DNA of 46,792 nt, from the NCBI GenBank assembly GCA_017527155.1, contig JAFXQI010000046.1:1-46792 (forward strand), read 5' to 3'. Below are positions 24,348 through 34,000 of this stretch, one piece after another. Under the pieces are notes generated by a model, which saw only the letters and a list, made by a program, of their open reading frames with translations, had not been told where the DNA came from and did no database searches. The translations under genes were made by a program, and so were the position numbers. Each line of letters begins with the position of its first letter. Positions within the stretch are counted from its first letter, which is position 1. The stretch comes from Kiritimatiellia bacterium. GTDB lineage: Bacteria; Verrucomicrobiota; Kiritimatiellia; CAIQIC01; Lenti-01.

Positions 24348-26471
24348 CTACAAGTCGTCGAGGAGTTCGTCTTCGGCGTCAGGGAAGCCGAACAGACCGC
24401 CGTCGCCGTCGCCGTCTTCTTCGCCGGACAGCGGACCGGCGGAATCCGGCGCGGGCGTCGCGGCGGGCACCCCTTCGGGCAGTTCGAGGCCGAGGGCTTC
24501 GGCGCGGGAGAGGGCCTCGCGGAGGTGGTCGGTGATGGTTTCGTCGCCCGGACGGAGGCGGGCGGCGCGGTGGAGATGGCGGACGGCTTCGGGAATGTTC
24601 CCCATCTGGTAGTGAATCCAGCCGAGGGTGTCGAGGTAGGCCGCGTTGTCGGGGTCGCCGGCCAGGGAGCGGAGGCTGTAGTCGAGGGCTTCGTCGAGGT
24701 TTTCGCCGGCTTCCGCCCATACGTACGCGAGATGGTTGAGGGCTTCGGCGAAGTCGGGGTCGAGTTCGAGGCAGCGCCGCAGGACGTCGAGAGACGCATC
24801 GCGTTCGCCGGCGCCTTCGAGGGCCACGCCGTACCAGTAGAGGGTGCGCGGAGTCTGGTTGCGCGCCTTCTCGAAGGGATGCTTCTCCATGGTGTCGAAG
24901 GCGCGGCGGAAGGCGCGGACGGCGCCCGGCGCGTCGGCGGCATCCATCAGCAGCGCGGCCTGCGCGATGGACAGGGCGGCGTTTTCGTGGCCGGTGAGCT
25001 TGTCGGCGCGGCGCAGGACGGAGAGGACGTTGCGCCGCTGGGTCCGCGAGGAATAGCGGTCGAGGGCGAGGGCGATGTAGCGGAGGTGGAGGTCGGGTTC
25101 GGCTTCCATGCCGCGGACGAGCCAGCCCGCGGCTTCGTCGAGCCGCCGCACGCGGGTGAGGGCCAGGGCGTAGTTGTTGCAGAAGGAGGCGGAGAGGGGG
25201 GCGACGTCGTCGTCCCCGCCGTCGTCCCCGGCGGCCCGTTCGTGGAGTTCCGCGGCGCGCTCGAAGAGGGCGATGGCCTCGGACGGACGGTCGAGGGCGA
25301 GGGTGAACCCGGCGAGCATCTCGATGATGCCGGGATCGTCGGGAAGGTGCGCGGCGGCGAGCCGGAGGGTCTCGGCGGCTTCGGCGGGATCGTCGCGGTA
25401 CTGGAGGGCGGCGAGGCAGAGCCAGCCGTCGGGATACCCGGGGTCGAGCTCGGTGGCCCGCCGGAACTGGGCCTCGGCTTCGTCGGGAAGGCGGTTTTTC
25501 AGGTAGAGGCGGCCCTGCCGGACGCAGGTGGCGGCGTCGGGGGCCTCGGGCAGGGGCGCTTCGGCGGCGTCACCGCCGCCGGCGCCGGCAATGCGGAAGC
25601 GGGTGAGCAGGATGCGCTCCCGGAGCGCGCTGTCGTCGGGACGGAGCTTGAGGGCTTCCTCGAAGCAGGTCAGCGCCTCCGCGGGATTCCCCGCGCGCAG
25701 ATACAGGGACCCGAGGCCGATCCAGGGGGCGCCGTCGCCGGGCTCCGCCTCGGTGGCGATGCGCAGGTGCGCGATGGCGGCGTCGAGGGAGCGGCGGGCG
25801 TCTTCTTCGCGTCCGGCCCCGAGGGCGTCGAGGCGGGCGAGCTGGATGCGGGCCGCGAGGCGGTGGAGGTCGAGGGCGGGCGGCGCGGCGGCGATGCCGC
25901 GGTCGAGGACGGCCTGGACGGCGGCGACCGCCGCGTCGTCGGTCGGCGAGTCGCCGTGTTCGGCGGCGGCCGCGGCGGAGAGGAGCATCCAGTTGGATTC
26001 CGTGGCGGGGTCGAGCGCGACGAGGCGTTCGAGGAGTTCGCGGGCGCGTCCGGGCTCGTCGTTGGTCGCGTAGTACTGGCCGAGCCAGCCGAGGACCCGG
26101 TCGGAATCGGGATGCCCGGCGAGGAAATCCTCGGCGAGTTCCAGGGCTTCGCGCTCGCGGTGCAGCCGCACCAGCATGGACGCGGCGCCGAGGGCGGCGC
26201 GGGAGGACCCGGGATCGAGGGCGAGGGCGCGGCGGTAGGCGTCGCAGGCGGCGGCGAAGTCGGCCTCCCGCTCCGCGCCCGCCGCGGTGGCGTACCAGGC
26301 GTGGGCCCCGGCGCGGCGCACGGCCGCATCGTCGAGGGGCATTGCCACGAACCCTCCGTCCTGCGGGGGCGGAGGGTTCTGGATGGAGCGGCAACCGGTT
26401 CCCCACGCGGCGACGAGGCCGCAGAGGAGGAACGCGGCGGCCGCCCGGGGCGTGCCGGGAAGGCCGCGCAT
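24348..26471 (-). CDS. Large TPR lipoprotein
   Basis: 707 residues. A lipoprotein signal (AAAAFLLCGLVAAWGTGC) ends with Cys27. Most of the rest is tetratricopeptide repeats: many A-L-x-L-x-P-x-x-x-A and L-x-x-x-P units can be seen (for example ALALDPGSSRAALGAAS, CLELDPDFAEALNHLAYVW, SLAGDPDNAAYLDTLGWIHY). The tail is acidic (EEDGDGDGG). TPR arrays bind partner proteins; in this place it would be a membrane-bound scaffold outside the inner membrane. ATG 26471 lies 11 bp after the small basic-protein gene, with only a weak ribosome site. Confidence 0.9.
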   Translation of the reverse strand: MRGLPGTPRAAAAFLLCGLVAAWGTGCRSIQNPPPPQDGGFVAMPLDDAAVRRAGAHAWYATAAGAEREADFAAACDAYRRALALDPGSSRAALGAASMLVRLHREREALELAEDFLAGHPDSDRVLGWLGQYYATNDEPGRARELLERLVALDPATESNWMLLSAAAAAEHGDSPTDDAAVAAVQAVLDRGIAAAPPALDLHRLAARIQLARLDALGAGREEDARRSLDAAIAHLRIATEAEPGDGAPWIGLGSLYLRAGNPAEALTCFEEALKLRPDDSALRERILLTRFRIAGAGGGDAAEAPLPEAPDAATCVRQGRLYLKNRLPDEAEAQFRRATELDPGYPDGWLCLAALQYRDDPAEAAETLRLAAAHLPDDPGIIEMLAGFTLALDRPSEAIALFERAAELHERAAGDDGGDDDVAPLSASFCNNYALALTRVRRLDEAAGWLVRGMEAEPDLHLRYIALALDRYSSRTQRRNVLSVLRRADKLTGHENAALSIAQAALLMDAADAPGAVRAFRRAFDTMEKHPFEKARNQTPRTLYWYGVALEGAGERDASLDVLRRCLELDPDFAEALNHLAYVWAEAGENLDEALDYSLRSLAGDPDNAAYLDTLGWIHYQMGNIPEAVRHLHRAARLRPGDETITDHLREALSRAEALGLELPEGVPAATPAPDSAGPLSGEEDGDGDGGLFGFPDAEDELLDDL

Positions 26472-26482
26472 GCGCGTTCGCC

Positions 26483-26572
26483 CTACTTGTTCTTGTGGCG
26501 GTCCGCGCGGAGGCGTTTGCGGCGTTTGTGCTTGGCCATCTTGACGCGGCGTTTCTTCTTTACCGAACCCAT
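26483..26572 (-). CDS. 29-aa basic protein, AURKAIP1/COX24 domain (small ribosomal-type)
   Basis: 29 residues, about half Lys/Arg, starting MGSVKKKRRVKMAKHKRRKR and ending RHKNK. This matches the DUF1713/AURKAIP1-COX24 family of tiny basic proteins linked to the small ribosomal subunit. AGGAG sits 8 bp before the ATG. It is below the usual length cut for gene calling. It lies between hisG and the TPR gene on the same strand. Confidence 0.88.
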   Translation of the reverse strand: MGSVKKKRRVKMAKHKRRKRLRADRHKNK

Positions 26573-26614
26573 GTATTGACTCCTGTTGTTTTTTGAAAGG
26601 ATTGTCTTGCCATC

Positions 26615-27487
26615 CTACGGCACGACCTTGTTCAATGCAAGCTCAATCATGCCTTCCGCGCCCGCCGCCTTCAGCTTGGGCAGGATCTCGCGGACGACCG
26701 ATTCGTCCACCACCGCCTCGATCGCGACCCAGCTGGGGTCGGAGAGGGTGTTGACGGTCGGCGCATGCAGCGCGGGCAGGACGGACGCGACGGCGGCCAC
26801 GTCGCCCTTCTTGGCGTTCATCTTCAGCAGGACCTTGCTTTCCGCGCGGAGGGCGCCGGAGAGGAGCATCGCGAGCTGCTCGAGCTTGGCGCGCTTGGCG
26901 GGGTCCGCCCATGCGTCCTTGTTGGCGATCAGGCGGGTGGTGCTGGTCAGCACCGTGTCGATGATGCGCAGGTGGTTGGCGCGCAGGGAGCTGCCCGTCT
27001 CGGTCAGTTCGACGATGGCGTCGACCAGCTCGGGCGCCTTGACTTCGGTCGCGCCCCAGGAGAATTCGACTTCGGCGTGGACGCCGTGTTCGGCGAGGTA
27101 GCGCTTGGTGAGGCCGACGGCTTCGGTGGCGATGCGCTTGCCTTCGAGGTCCTCGACCTTCTGGATGGGGGAGGCTTCGGGGACGGCGACGACCCAGCGG
27201 ACGGGATGGCTGGTGGCCTTGGAGTAGCAGAGTTCGGCGACTTCGACGACGTCGGCGCCGTTCTCGTAGATCCAGTCGTAGCCGGTGAGGCCGGCGTCGA
27301 GGAGGCCCAGCGAAACGTAGCGGGCGATTTCCTGGGGACGGACCAGGCGGGCGGCGATGTCGGGATCGTCGATCGTGGGCACGTACGAGCGCGAACCGCA
27401 CGTGCAATTCCAGCCCGCGCGCTTGAGCAACGCAAAGGTGCTTTCCTGCAAGCTGCCCTTCGGCAGCGCCAATTTCAATGTCGCCAT
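26615..27487 (-). CDS. hisG: ATP phosphoribosyltransferase, long form
   Basis: 290 residues, the length of the homohexameric HisG with a C-terminal regulatory domain. [40 protein letters not shown], then [20 protein letters not shown] (the PRPP-binding region) are present; the last 75 residues ([22 protein letters not shown] onward) are the histidine-binding HisG_C domain. It commits PRPP and ATP to histidine synthesis and should be inhibited by histidine. ATG 27487 has GAGGAG about 10 bp upstream. No other his gene is in the window. Confidence 0.95.
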   Translation of the reverse strand: MATLKLALPKGSLQESTFALLKRAGWNCTCGSRSYVPTIDDPDIAARLVRPQEIARYVSLGLLDAGLTGYDWIYENGADVVEVAELCYSKATSHPVRWVVAVPEASPIQKVEDLEGKRIATEAVGLTKRYLAEHGVHAEVEFSWGATEVKAPELVDAIVELTETGSSLRANHLRIIDTVLTSTTRLIANKDAWADPAKRAKLEQLAMLLSGALRAESKVLLKMNAKKGDVAAVASVLPALHAPTVNTLSDPSWVAIEAVVDESVVREILPKLKAAGAEGMIELALNKVVP

Positions 27488-27594
27488 GGGATGTCTCCTC
27501 TTCTTCTTGCTACTGCTGCTTCTTCGTCTTCGCTTCTTGCTTGCCTTCCGGGGGAACCGCGGCGCACGGCCCGGTCCCGACGGATTGGCCGCGC

Positions 27595-27623
27595 ATGATA
27601 CGCCCTCCCCCCGCCGCAATCAA
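27595..27623 (-). promoter_or_regulatory. Promoter of hisG with long purine-rich leader
   Basis: TTGATT (27618-27623), 17 bp, TATCAT (27595-27600). The leader is about 100 nt; its 3' half (27488-27545) is almost only A/G with scattered C (GAAGA, GCAAGA repeats). No leader peptide with His codons was found. Confidence 0.6.
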
Positions 27624-27768
27624 CCCCCGATTCCGGGGGAGAACGGAGAAAAACGTTCATGGAGGGGAGGATGGGGAAAAACCGGGCAGAACGTCCATGT
27701 TTTCCGTATTCCCGAATGCAGGAGAAGCCCCGGGTGCAGGGGGGCGCAGCGGGCCGGGCCGGGAATGC

Positions 27769-30243
27769 TCAGAGGTAGCGGCCGGTGAGGGAGGCGGGGA
27801 CGGAGGGAAGGGCGGAGGGGGGACAGGAGGCGACCAGGCGGCCGCCGTCGGCGCCGCCGCCGGGGCCCAGGTCCAGAACCCAGTCGGCCGCGCGGATGAC
27901 GTCGCGGTCGTGCTCGATGACCACCACCGTCGCGCCGTTCGCCACGAGGCGCCGGAAGACGTCCAGCAGGGTGCGGACGTCGAGGGGATGCAGGCCGATG
28001 GTCGGTTCGTCGAAGACGAACAGGGTGTCCGCCTGGCTGCGGCCCATCTCGCCGGCGAGCTTCAGCCGCTGGGCTTCCCCGCCGGACAGGCCCGGGGTCT
28101 GCTCGCCGAGGGTCAGGTAGCCGAGCCCGAGGTCGTGGAGGGTCTGCAGGCGCTGGCGGACGAGACGGAGTCCGGCGCAGGCGCGCAGGGCGCCGTCGAC
28201 GTTCATCGCCATGAGGGCCGGCAGGGAGACGCCGTCGCGGAGGACGGCCGAGGCGGCCTTGCCATAGCGGGAGCGGCGGCAGTCGGGGCAGGGAATGTCG
28301 ACGTCGGGCAGGAACTGGATGTCGAGGCTGATTTGCCCGGTGCCGTCGCAGGTGGGGCAGCGGAGGGAGCCGGTGTTGTAGGAGAAGTCGCCGGCCTTGA
28401 GTTTGCGGGTTTTGGCGTCGGGGGTGCGGGCGTAGACGCGGCGGAGTTCGTCGTGGATGTCGGCGTAGGTGGCGACGGTGGAGCGGATGTTGATGCCGAT
28501 GGGCGTGGCGTCGATCAGCTGCACGCGCGCGATGCCGGGGGCGTCGAGGGAGCGGACGTGCGGCGGCAGGGGGCGTCCGGCGGCCGCGGCGGCGAGGGCC
28601 GGCACGAGGCTTTCGAGGACGAGGGTGGTCTTGCCGGAGCCGGACACGCCGGTGACGACGGTGAGGGCCCCCTTCGGGAAGGCGACCTTCAGGGGCTTGA
28701 CGGTGTGGATGGCGGCGGTGGAGAGGCGGATTTTCGGGAGGCGGGAGCACTCGACTGCATTCGACTGCAATCGATTGCAGTCGGGCTGCGGCGCGAGGAA
28801 CGGCCCGATGAGCGAGTCGGGGTTCTGGGCGAGGTCGGCGGGGGTGCCCTGGGCGAGGAGGCGGCCGCCGTCGGCGCCGGCGCCGGGGCCGAGTTCGAGG
28901 AGCCAGTCGGCGTGGGCGAGCACGGCGGGGTCGTGGTCGACGACGAGGACGGAGTTGCCGTCGGCGACGAGGTCGTCCATGACGCCGCACAGGCCTTCGA
29001 GGTTCGCCGGATGCAGGCCGATGGAGGGCTCGTCGAGGACGTACAGGACGCCGGTGGTGCGGTTGCGCACGGCGCGGGCGAGCTGCACGCGCTGGCGTTC
29101 GCCGGTGGAAAGGGTGGCGGCGGCGCGGTCGAGGGAGAGGTAGGCGAGGCCGAGGTCGAGGAGCCGGCGGGAGGTGTCGTGGAAGGATTCGCAGATGCGC
29201 TCCGCCATCGGGCGCATGGGGGCGGGCAGCGAGGCGGGGACGCCGCGGACCCAGGCGTCGGCTTCGGCGAGGGTCATGCGGCAGGCGGCGTCGAGGGGGA
29301 TGCCCCGCAGGAGCGGCCCGCGGGCGCGGTCGGAGAGGCGGGTGCCGGAGCAGGCGGGACAGGGGCCCTCCTTGAGGAATTTGGCGACGCGCTTCATGCC
29401 CTTCTCGTCCTTGACGTTCTTGAGGGCGTTTTCGACGGTGTAGACGGCGTTGAAGAAGGTGAAGTCCATCTCGCCGCTCTCGCCGGTCTTCATCTGGTAG
29501 ACCATGTGGCGCTTCTCGGGCGGGGCGTGCAGGACGATGTCGCGTTCGCGGTCGGTCAGGTCGCGCCAGGGGACGTCCGTGCGCACGCCCATGTCGCGCG
29601 CCATGTCCTTCATCAGCGACCACATCAGCGACTGCCAGGGGGCGACGGCGCCTTCGTCGATCGTGAGCGAGTCGTCGGGCACCAGCGTCGCCATGTCCAC
29701 CTCGCGCACGACGCCCGTGCCGTCGCACCGCGGGCACGCCCCCTGCGAATTGAAGGCGAGTTCCTCGGAGCCCGGCGCCATGAAGCGCTCGCCGCATTCG
29801 GGGCAGGCGAGTTCGCGTCCGGCGGCGACGTCGAGCGAGGGCGGCACGCGGTGGCCGTTGGGGCAGCGGTGGGCGGCGAGGCGCGAGTACATGAGGCGGA
29901 GCGAGTTCAGCAGTTCGGTCATGGTCCCGAACGTGGACCGGATGCCCGGCACGCCCGGCCGCTGGTGGAGGGCGAGGGCGGCGGGCACGTGCAGGACGTC
30001 CTCGACGTCGGCGCGGGCGGCCTGGGTCATGCGGCGGCGGGTGTAGGTGGAGAGGGATTCGAGGTAGCGGCGGGAGCCCTCGGCGTAGACGACGCCCAGC
30101 GCGAGGGACGACTTGCCGCTGCCGGAGACCCCGGCAACGCCGACGATGCGGCCCAGCGGGATGTCCACGTCGAGGTTCTTGAGGTTGTTCAGGCGCGCGC
30201 CGCGCACCTGGATGGAAAAGGCTGTCGGGGAAGGCTTGTGCAT
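27769..30243 (-). CDS. UvrA2-like excinuclease ABC subunit A paralogue
   Basis: 824 residues, shorter than UvrA (about 940). Two ABC ATPase halves: Walker A GVSGSGKSSLA near residue 39 and GVSGSGKTTLV near 530; signatures LSTGERQRVQLARA and LSGGEAQRLKLAGEM; Walker B VLYVLDEPSIGLHP and LFVFDEPTIGLHP. Zinc-type pairs CPECG, CPRCDGTG and CPTCDGTG, CPDC are kept. The size fits class II UvrA (UvrA2/DrrC-like), linked to damage tolerance or drug resistance. The linker between halves contains an odd DNA palindrome (28763-28782). ATG 30243 is set by a -10 box 7 bp upstream. Confidence 0.92.
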   Translation of the reverse strand: MHKPSPTAFSIQVRGARLNNLKNLDVDIPLGRIVGVAGVSGSGKSSLALGVVYAEGSRRYLESLSTYTRRRMTQAARADVEDVLHVPAALALHQRPGVPGIRSTFGTMTELLNSLRLMYSRLAAHRCPNGHRVPPSLDVAAGRELACPECGERFMAPGSEELAFNSQGACPRCDGTGVVREVDMATLVPDDSLTIDEGAVAPWQSLMWSLMKDMARDMGVRTDVPWRDLTDRERDIVLHAPPEKRHMVYQMKTGESGEMDFTFFNAVYTVENALKNVKDEKGMKRVAKFLKEGPCPACSGTRLSDRARGPLLRGIPLDAACRMTLAEADAWVRGVPASLPAPMRPMAERICESFHDTSRRLLDLGLAYLSLDRAAATLSTGERQRVQLARAVRNRTTGVLYVLDEPSIGLHPANLEGLCGVMDDLVADGNSVLVVDHDPAVLAHADWLLELGPGAGADGGRLLAQGTPADLAQNPDSLIGPFLAPQPDCNRLQSNAVECSRLPKIRLSTAAIHTVKPLKVAFPKGALTVVTGVSGSGKTTLVLESLVPALAAAAAGRPLPPHVRSLDAPGIARVQLIDATPIGINIRSTVATYADIHDELRRVYARTPDAKTRKLKAGDFSYNTGSLRCPTCDGTGQISLDIQFLPDVDIPCPDCRRSRYGKAASAVLRDGVSLPALMAMNVDGALRACAGLRLVRQRLQTLHDLGLGYLTLGEQTPGLSGGEAQRLKLAGEMGRSQADTLFVFDEPTIGLHPLDVRTLLDVFRRLVANGATVVVIEHDRDVIRAADWVLDLGPGGGADGGRLVASCPPSALPSVPASLTGRYL
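28763..28782. repeat. Perfect 20-bp palindrome in the UvrA2 linker
   Basis: GACTGCAATCGATTGCAGTC, preceded by a further TCGACTGCA half-site at 28751-28759. It codes for part of the stretch CNRLQSNAVECSR between the two ATPase halves. Confidence 0.9.
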
Positions 30244-30250
30244 GGCCGCG

Positions 30251-30279
30251 ACTATAGGCTTCCGCGGCGCCCCTGGCGA
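30251..30279 (-). promoter_or_regulatory. Promoter of UvrA2-like gene, leaderless
   Basis: TCGCCA (30274-30279), 17 bp, TATAGT (30251-30256), 7 bp to the ATG at 30243. The -35 is one base from TTGCCA. Confidence 0.5.
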
Positions 30280-30412
30280 GCGCGAACCGGGGCTGTCGTC
30301 CATGGGAGGGGGAGGACGACAGGAAAAACGTTTGAACGTCAATGTTTCCCGTAATCTCGAAACAGGTTCGCGCCCCCCGTCCGCGGGCCGCCGGGGGGGC
30401 GGGCGGGGCGGT

Positions 30413-30427
30413 TTCCAATGATTGGAA
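30413..30427. repeat. Single TTCCAATGATTGGAA palindrome
   Basis: One perfect copy of the array unit, about 135 bp upstream of the UvrA2 promoter. Confidence 0.75.
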
Positions 30428-30476
30428 CCGAATTGTCAGGCAAAAACGTGTGATTTCGTCCGTGCGAAGCCGGGTA

Positions 30477-30915
30477 GGGCGGCGAGTCCCCTCGCCGCCC
30501 GAAACTGGAACGTGCCTATGCACGTCGTTGGATGCGCGGCCGCAATCCGGCCGGCCCCGGGGAAAACGGCCTCCGCGCATCTCCGGCACCGTCCTTCGGC
30601 ATGACGGACTCCGGCGGGCAGGGACTGCCCGCCCTACCCATCCATGCACAAGGGGAATCGCAAGGTTTTCGTCTGACAACTCCGCCGCCTCGTCTTGGCC
30701 CCTCGTTCGCGCGGCCGCGACGCAGCGCGGCCCTCCCGGTGCCTCATCCCATGCGCCGTCCTTCCGGTCGGGTTTCCAACGTATTTGTCCGCCGTGTCCG
30801 GCTGGGTAGGGCGGGCAGTCCCCTGCCCGCCGAGCGAAATGATTGCGAAACAAGGGCAAATGGAACGCTTTCCCATGCGCTTGGCAGGCACACGGCGGCG
30901 AAGGGACTCGCCCCC
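30477..30915. repeat. Cluster of REP-like hairpins in an 839-bp gene-free gap
   Basis: Hairpins at 30477-30500 (GGGCGGCGAG/CTCGCCGCCC, perfect), 30613-30633 (GGCGGGCAG/CTGCCCGCC), 30810-30831 (same arms) and a decayed one at 30894-30915. The 30244-31082 gap otherwise shows only the UvrA2 promoter, one palindrome and the hairpin after the giant gene. Open frames across it are low-quality and read through the repeats. Confidence 0.8.
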
Positions 30916-31023
30916 CTGCCCAACGAACATGCGAAAGGACAACCTTTACTCCGTACTACCCCCTTGCACGACGCGGAGCGCCCCGCCGTCGCCGGTTGGG
31001 CGCGCTCCCACCCTGTCGTTCAG

Positions 31024-31056
31024 CGCCCGGTGGCGCATCCTGCGCGCCACCGGGCG
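31024..31056. terminator. Perfect 13-bp hairpin after the giant gene
   Basis: CGCCCGGTGGCGC (31024-31036), 7-base loop, GCGCCACCGGGCG (31044-31056), 26 bp past the stop of the giant gene on the minus strand. No T tract follows. Confidence 0.55.
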
Positions 31057-31082
31057 TTCGGCCCATGGCCGTTCCGTCGGGC

Positions 31083-34000
31083 CTACCGGCCCATGTGGCG
31101 GGTCGGGAGCGTGTAGAAGTCGGTCGGCGAGTAGGTCCAGACCCACTCCACCGTCGCGCCATTCTTGCCGTTGCCGCCGGCGGAGATGAGCACGAGCATG
31201 TCGTTCGGGTGGATGGGCGTGCCCGTCACTTCCAGGCTGTTCTTGTTGTAGCGCCAGACGCCCTGCCCATCGCAGTACATCGTCGAATTCCCGCGCACTT
31301 CCTTCGTTGCGCTGTCGATCACGTACAGCTTGTCCGCGTCCACCCAGTTGCCCGCCTTCATCTGGCCCGGCTGGGGCGTGCCATCCGAGTCGGTCTTGAC
31401 CAAGCCCAGCTGCTTCGGATGCACGCTCACCGGCAGGTTCAGCGACAGCGTGTTGTACGTCCCCGCCGCCGCCGTGACGGACTGCGTGAATTTGCCGGCC
31501 GCCGGCCCGTTCGTCGGCACCTGGAGTATCGGGTGCCACATCATGGCCTTCACGGACCGGCTGGCCGAGGCCCGCGCGCCGTCGTAGTCCGCATGGTCCA
31601 GCCACCACCCGGACGTCACTTCGCCGGCGTCGTTCGTGACGGCCTTCGGCAGCACAATCCCGAACGGCTTCGCGAAGAACCCGTCCGCCTGGAGCGTGTC
31701 GGTGACGTCGGTGCCCGTGGAGTTGTACCACTTGCCGTCGGCCCCGAAGAAGTACCACTCGCGCACGCTCGCGCTCGTCCCGGGCTGGTAGAACTCGATG
31801 ACGGCCGCGCTGTTGGTGTCGGCGACGGATTTGCCGCCCGGCCACATGCCGGTGGCCGTCCCGAAGACGCCGCGGAACGTGTTGGTCCACGGCACGCCCT
31901 GGAGGCTCACGTAGTTGAAGCCTTCGGACAGCACCACGTTGTTCATCGAGTACACTTCCTCGCTCGCGAGCGGGTACTGCTTCTCGCTGGTCCCCGGCTT
32001 GGTGTCCTGCCAGCGCCCGGCGTAGCTCGCGCGGTAGAAGCGCATCCGGCCGGGCGTATCCAACCCCGCGTCCGCCTGGTAGTTCCAGTTGGTCTTGGAG
32101 GTGCCGGTGTTGTCCGCGGTCGAGGCCATGTTCCACTGCTCCGTGCCGGTCTCGCTGAAGCTCGCCGCGTCGCGGTAGATCAGGTCGTAGTACTTCTTGA
32201 CCTCGCCCTTGCCGTCCTTCATCCCGGCGCCCATCCAGTAGAGGACGGCGCCCTTCTTCGGCGCGTCGGTGCCGGTGATCTTGGCCATGCCGACCGTGTT
32301 GGTCGCCTTGCCGGAAACCAGAGCGCCCACCGCCGTGTTGATGTCCGCGCTCGCCCGGATCAGTCCCTGCGTGACGGCGAACTTGATCGTGTTGTTCGTC
32401 GCCCAGCTCAAGGCGTTCGCGGGGCCTTCGTTGCCGGCCTTGTCCACGCCGACGACCACGAACAGGTATTCACGGTCGAAGTCCAGGTCGTACACCCGCA
32501 CCGACGAGGTCCCCACGGTCCCCAGCGTGTCGTACTTCGACTTCCCGGCCGACGGATCTGAAATCGGTGCGTCGTTCGTCACCGCGAGCCAGCCCGCGGC
32601 CTCCGTGCCGAAGGAATCGTCGTCGATGTAGTCGTTGTAGATGACATCCGCGGGGGACTGCCCGCCAGTGGCGGCCGCTTCGACCTCCTGCGGATCGTAC
32701 TCGCGGTAGTACACCTTGTACGTCAGCCACGGCGAGAGGATGTCGGTGTCCGCGCGGCCCTTGGCCTTCGCATCCGCCTTCACCGCGTCCGGAATCTTGT
32801 CGTAGTTGTCCTTGTCGCCTTCCGGATCGTCCGGACCGACCGACGCCGCGTTGACCCAGGTGATGTCCATCTGCGTCGTCGGGTCGTCCACCTCGTCGGT
32901 GCTGGCCCCGGTGCCGGTGCCCTTGAGCCGGACCGCGGTCGGCTTGGTGAAGTCGAGCGCCAGCGGGACGTTCGCGGCGGCCCCGGCGAGCGCGTCGCCG
33001 GCGCGGTCCGCGTCCTTGTCGACGGCGAACAGCTGGTTGTTGCCGAAGCCCTGGTCGATGGCGAGGCCGGTAAGGGTCTTGGTGACCTTGTGCTCGGTCG
33101 TGTTGGTGGTGGTGCCGGTCAGATCGGTCCCTTCGGCGACTCCGGGGGTCGTCCCCGGCGCCCCCAGGCGGTACCCGGCGATTCCGGCGACCTTGATGTC
33201 GTTCCCGGCCGTCCCGAAGCCCGCCGGTTCCGGATCGACGGCCTCGGTCCACGCCACCGTCACGCTCGACAGGCTCTGCTTCCACGGCGCGTTGTCGCGC
33301 GTGATCTCCCCGGACGCCACCACCTCCCCGTTCAGCCAGACGCCGGCGGGCGCTTCCGGCGCCGTCGTGTCGTCGTCGCGCACCCGGAGGACCGGCCCTT
33401 CCAGACGCGCGTGCGCCTGGTCCGAAGGCCGGTTCGTGTCGGCGTCGTAGGCCTCGACCAGCACGCGGAAATCGAGCGAGGACTCTCCGGCGGGCAGCAG
33501 CACGCCGACCTCGTTGGTCTCCATGCCGTCCGGCCAGTACCACGTCTGCGGCACCGCCGCCGTGCCACCGCGCGTCGTCCTCGACTTCGAGCTCTTGCTT
33601 TCGTCGAAGTGGGTCGCGAGGTTCGTCAGGACCGTCGCGGAGTTGGACAGGACCATGGTCGTGTTCGTCACGACCATCGTGTCGCCGAACCCGTTCAGGA
33701 CGGTCTGCGTCGTCCGGTTCCCGCGTTGCAGGCCGGAGATGGAGACCCCGGTTCCGCTCTGGAGGGCGTCGCCGACGTTGGCCATCAGGTAGAACTCGCG
33801 GCGCAGCTCCCCGTCGTAGATCAGCTGCACCCGGTCGGACGCCGTGTCGCTGGCGGTGAGGGTCCGCACCTCGTAGTCCGACTTGGCGCTCCAGGCCGCG
33901 TTGCTGATGTTGTTGAGGGCCGTGACGACCGAGTTGGAGCCGACGAACACGCCCTTGAGCGAGCCGCTGGTGCGCATCGCGGGGGCCGTCGTGTCGTTGT

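Noticed and set aside
20679-30354. Other long plus-strand frames (20679-22529, 23787-26579, 27478-30354)
   Set aside because: Each lies opposite a gene with clear family motifs (QueH/DJ-1, TPR protein, UvrA2) and has mirror composition.
30500-31080. Open frames of 100-190 codons in the gap before the giant gene
   Set aside because: They read through REP repeats, lack ribosome sites and show no recognisable domain.
31083-31200. PEP-CTERM or LPxTG tail on the giant protein
   Set aside because: The C-terminus has no hydrophobic segment followed by basic residues; it ends in FYTLPTRHMGR.
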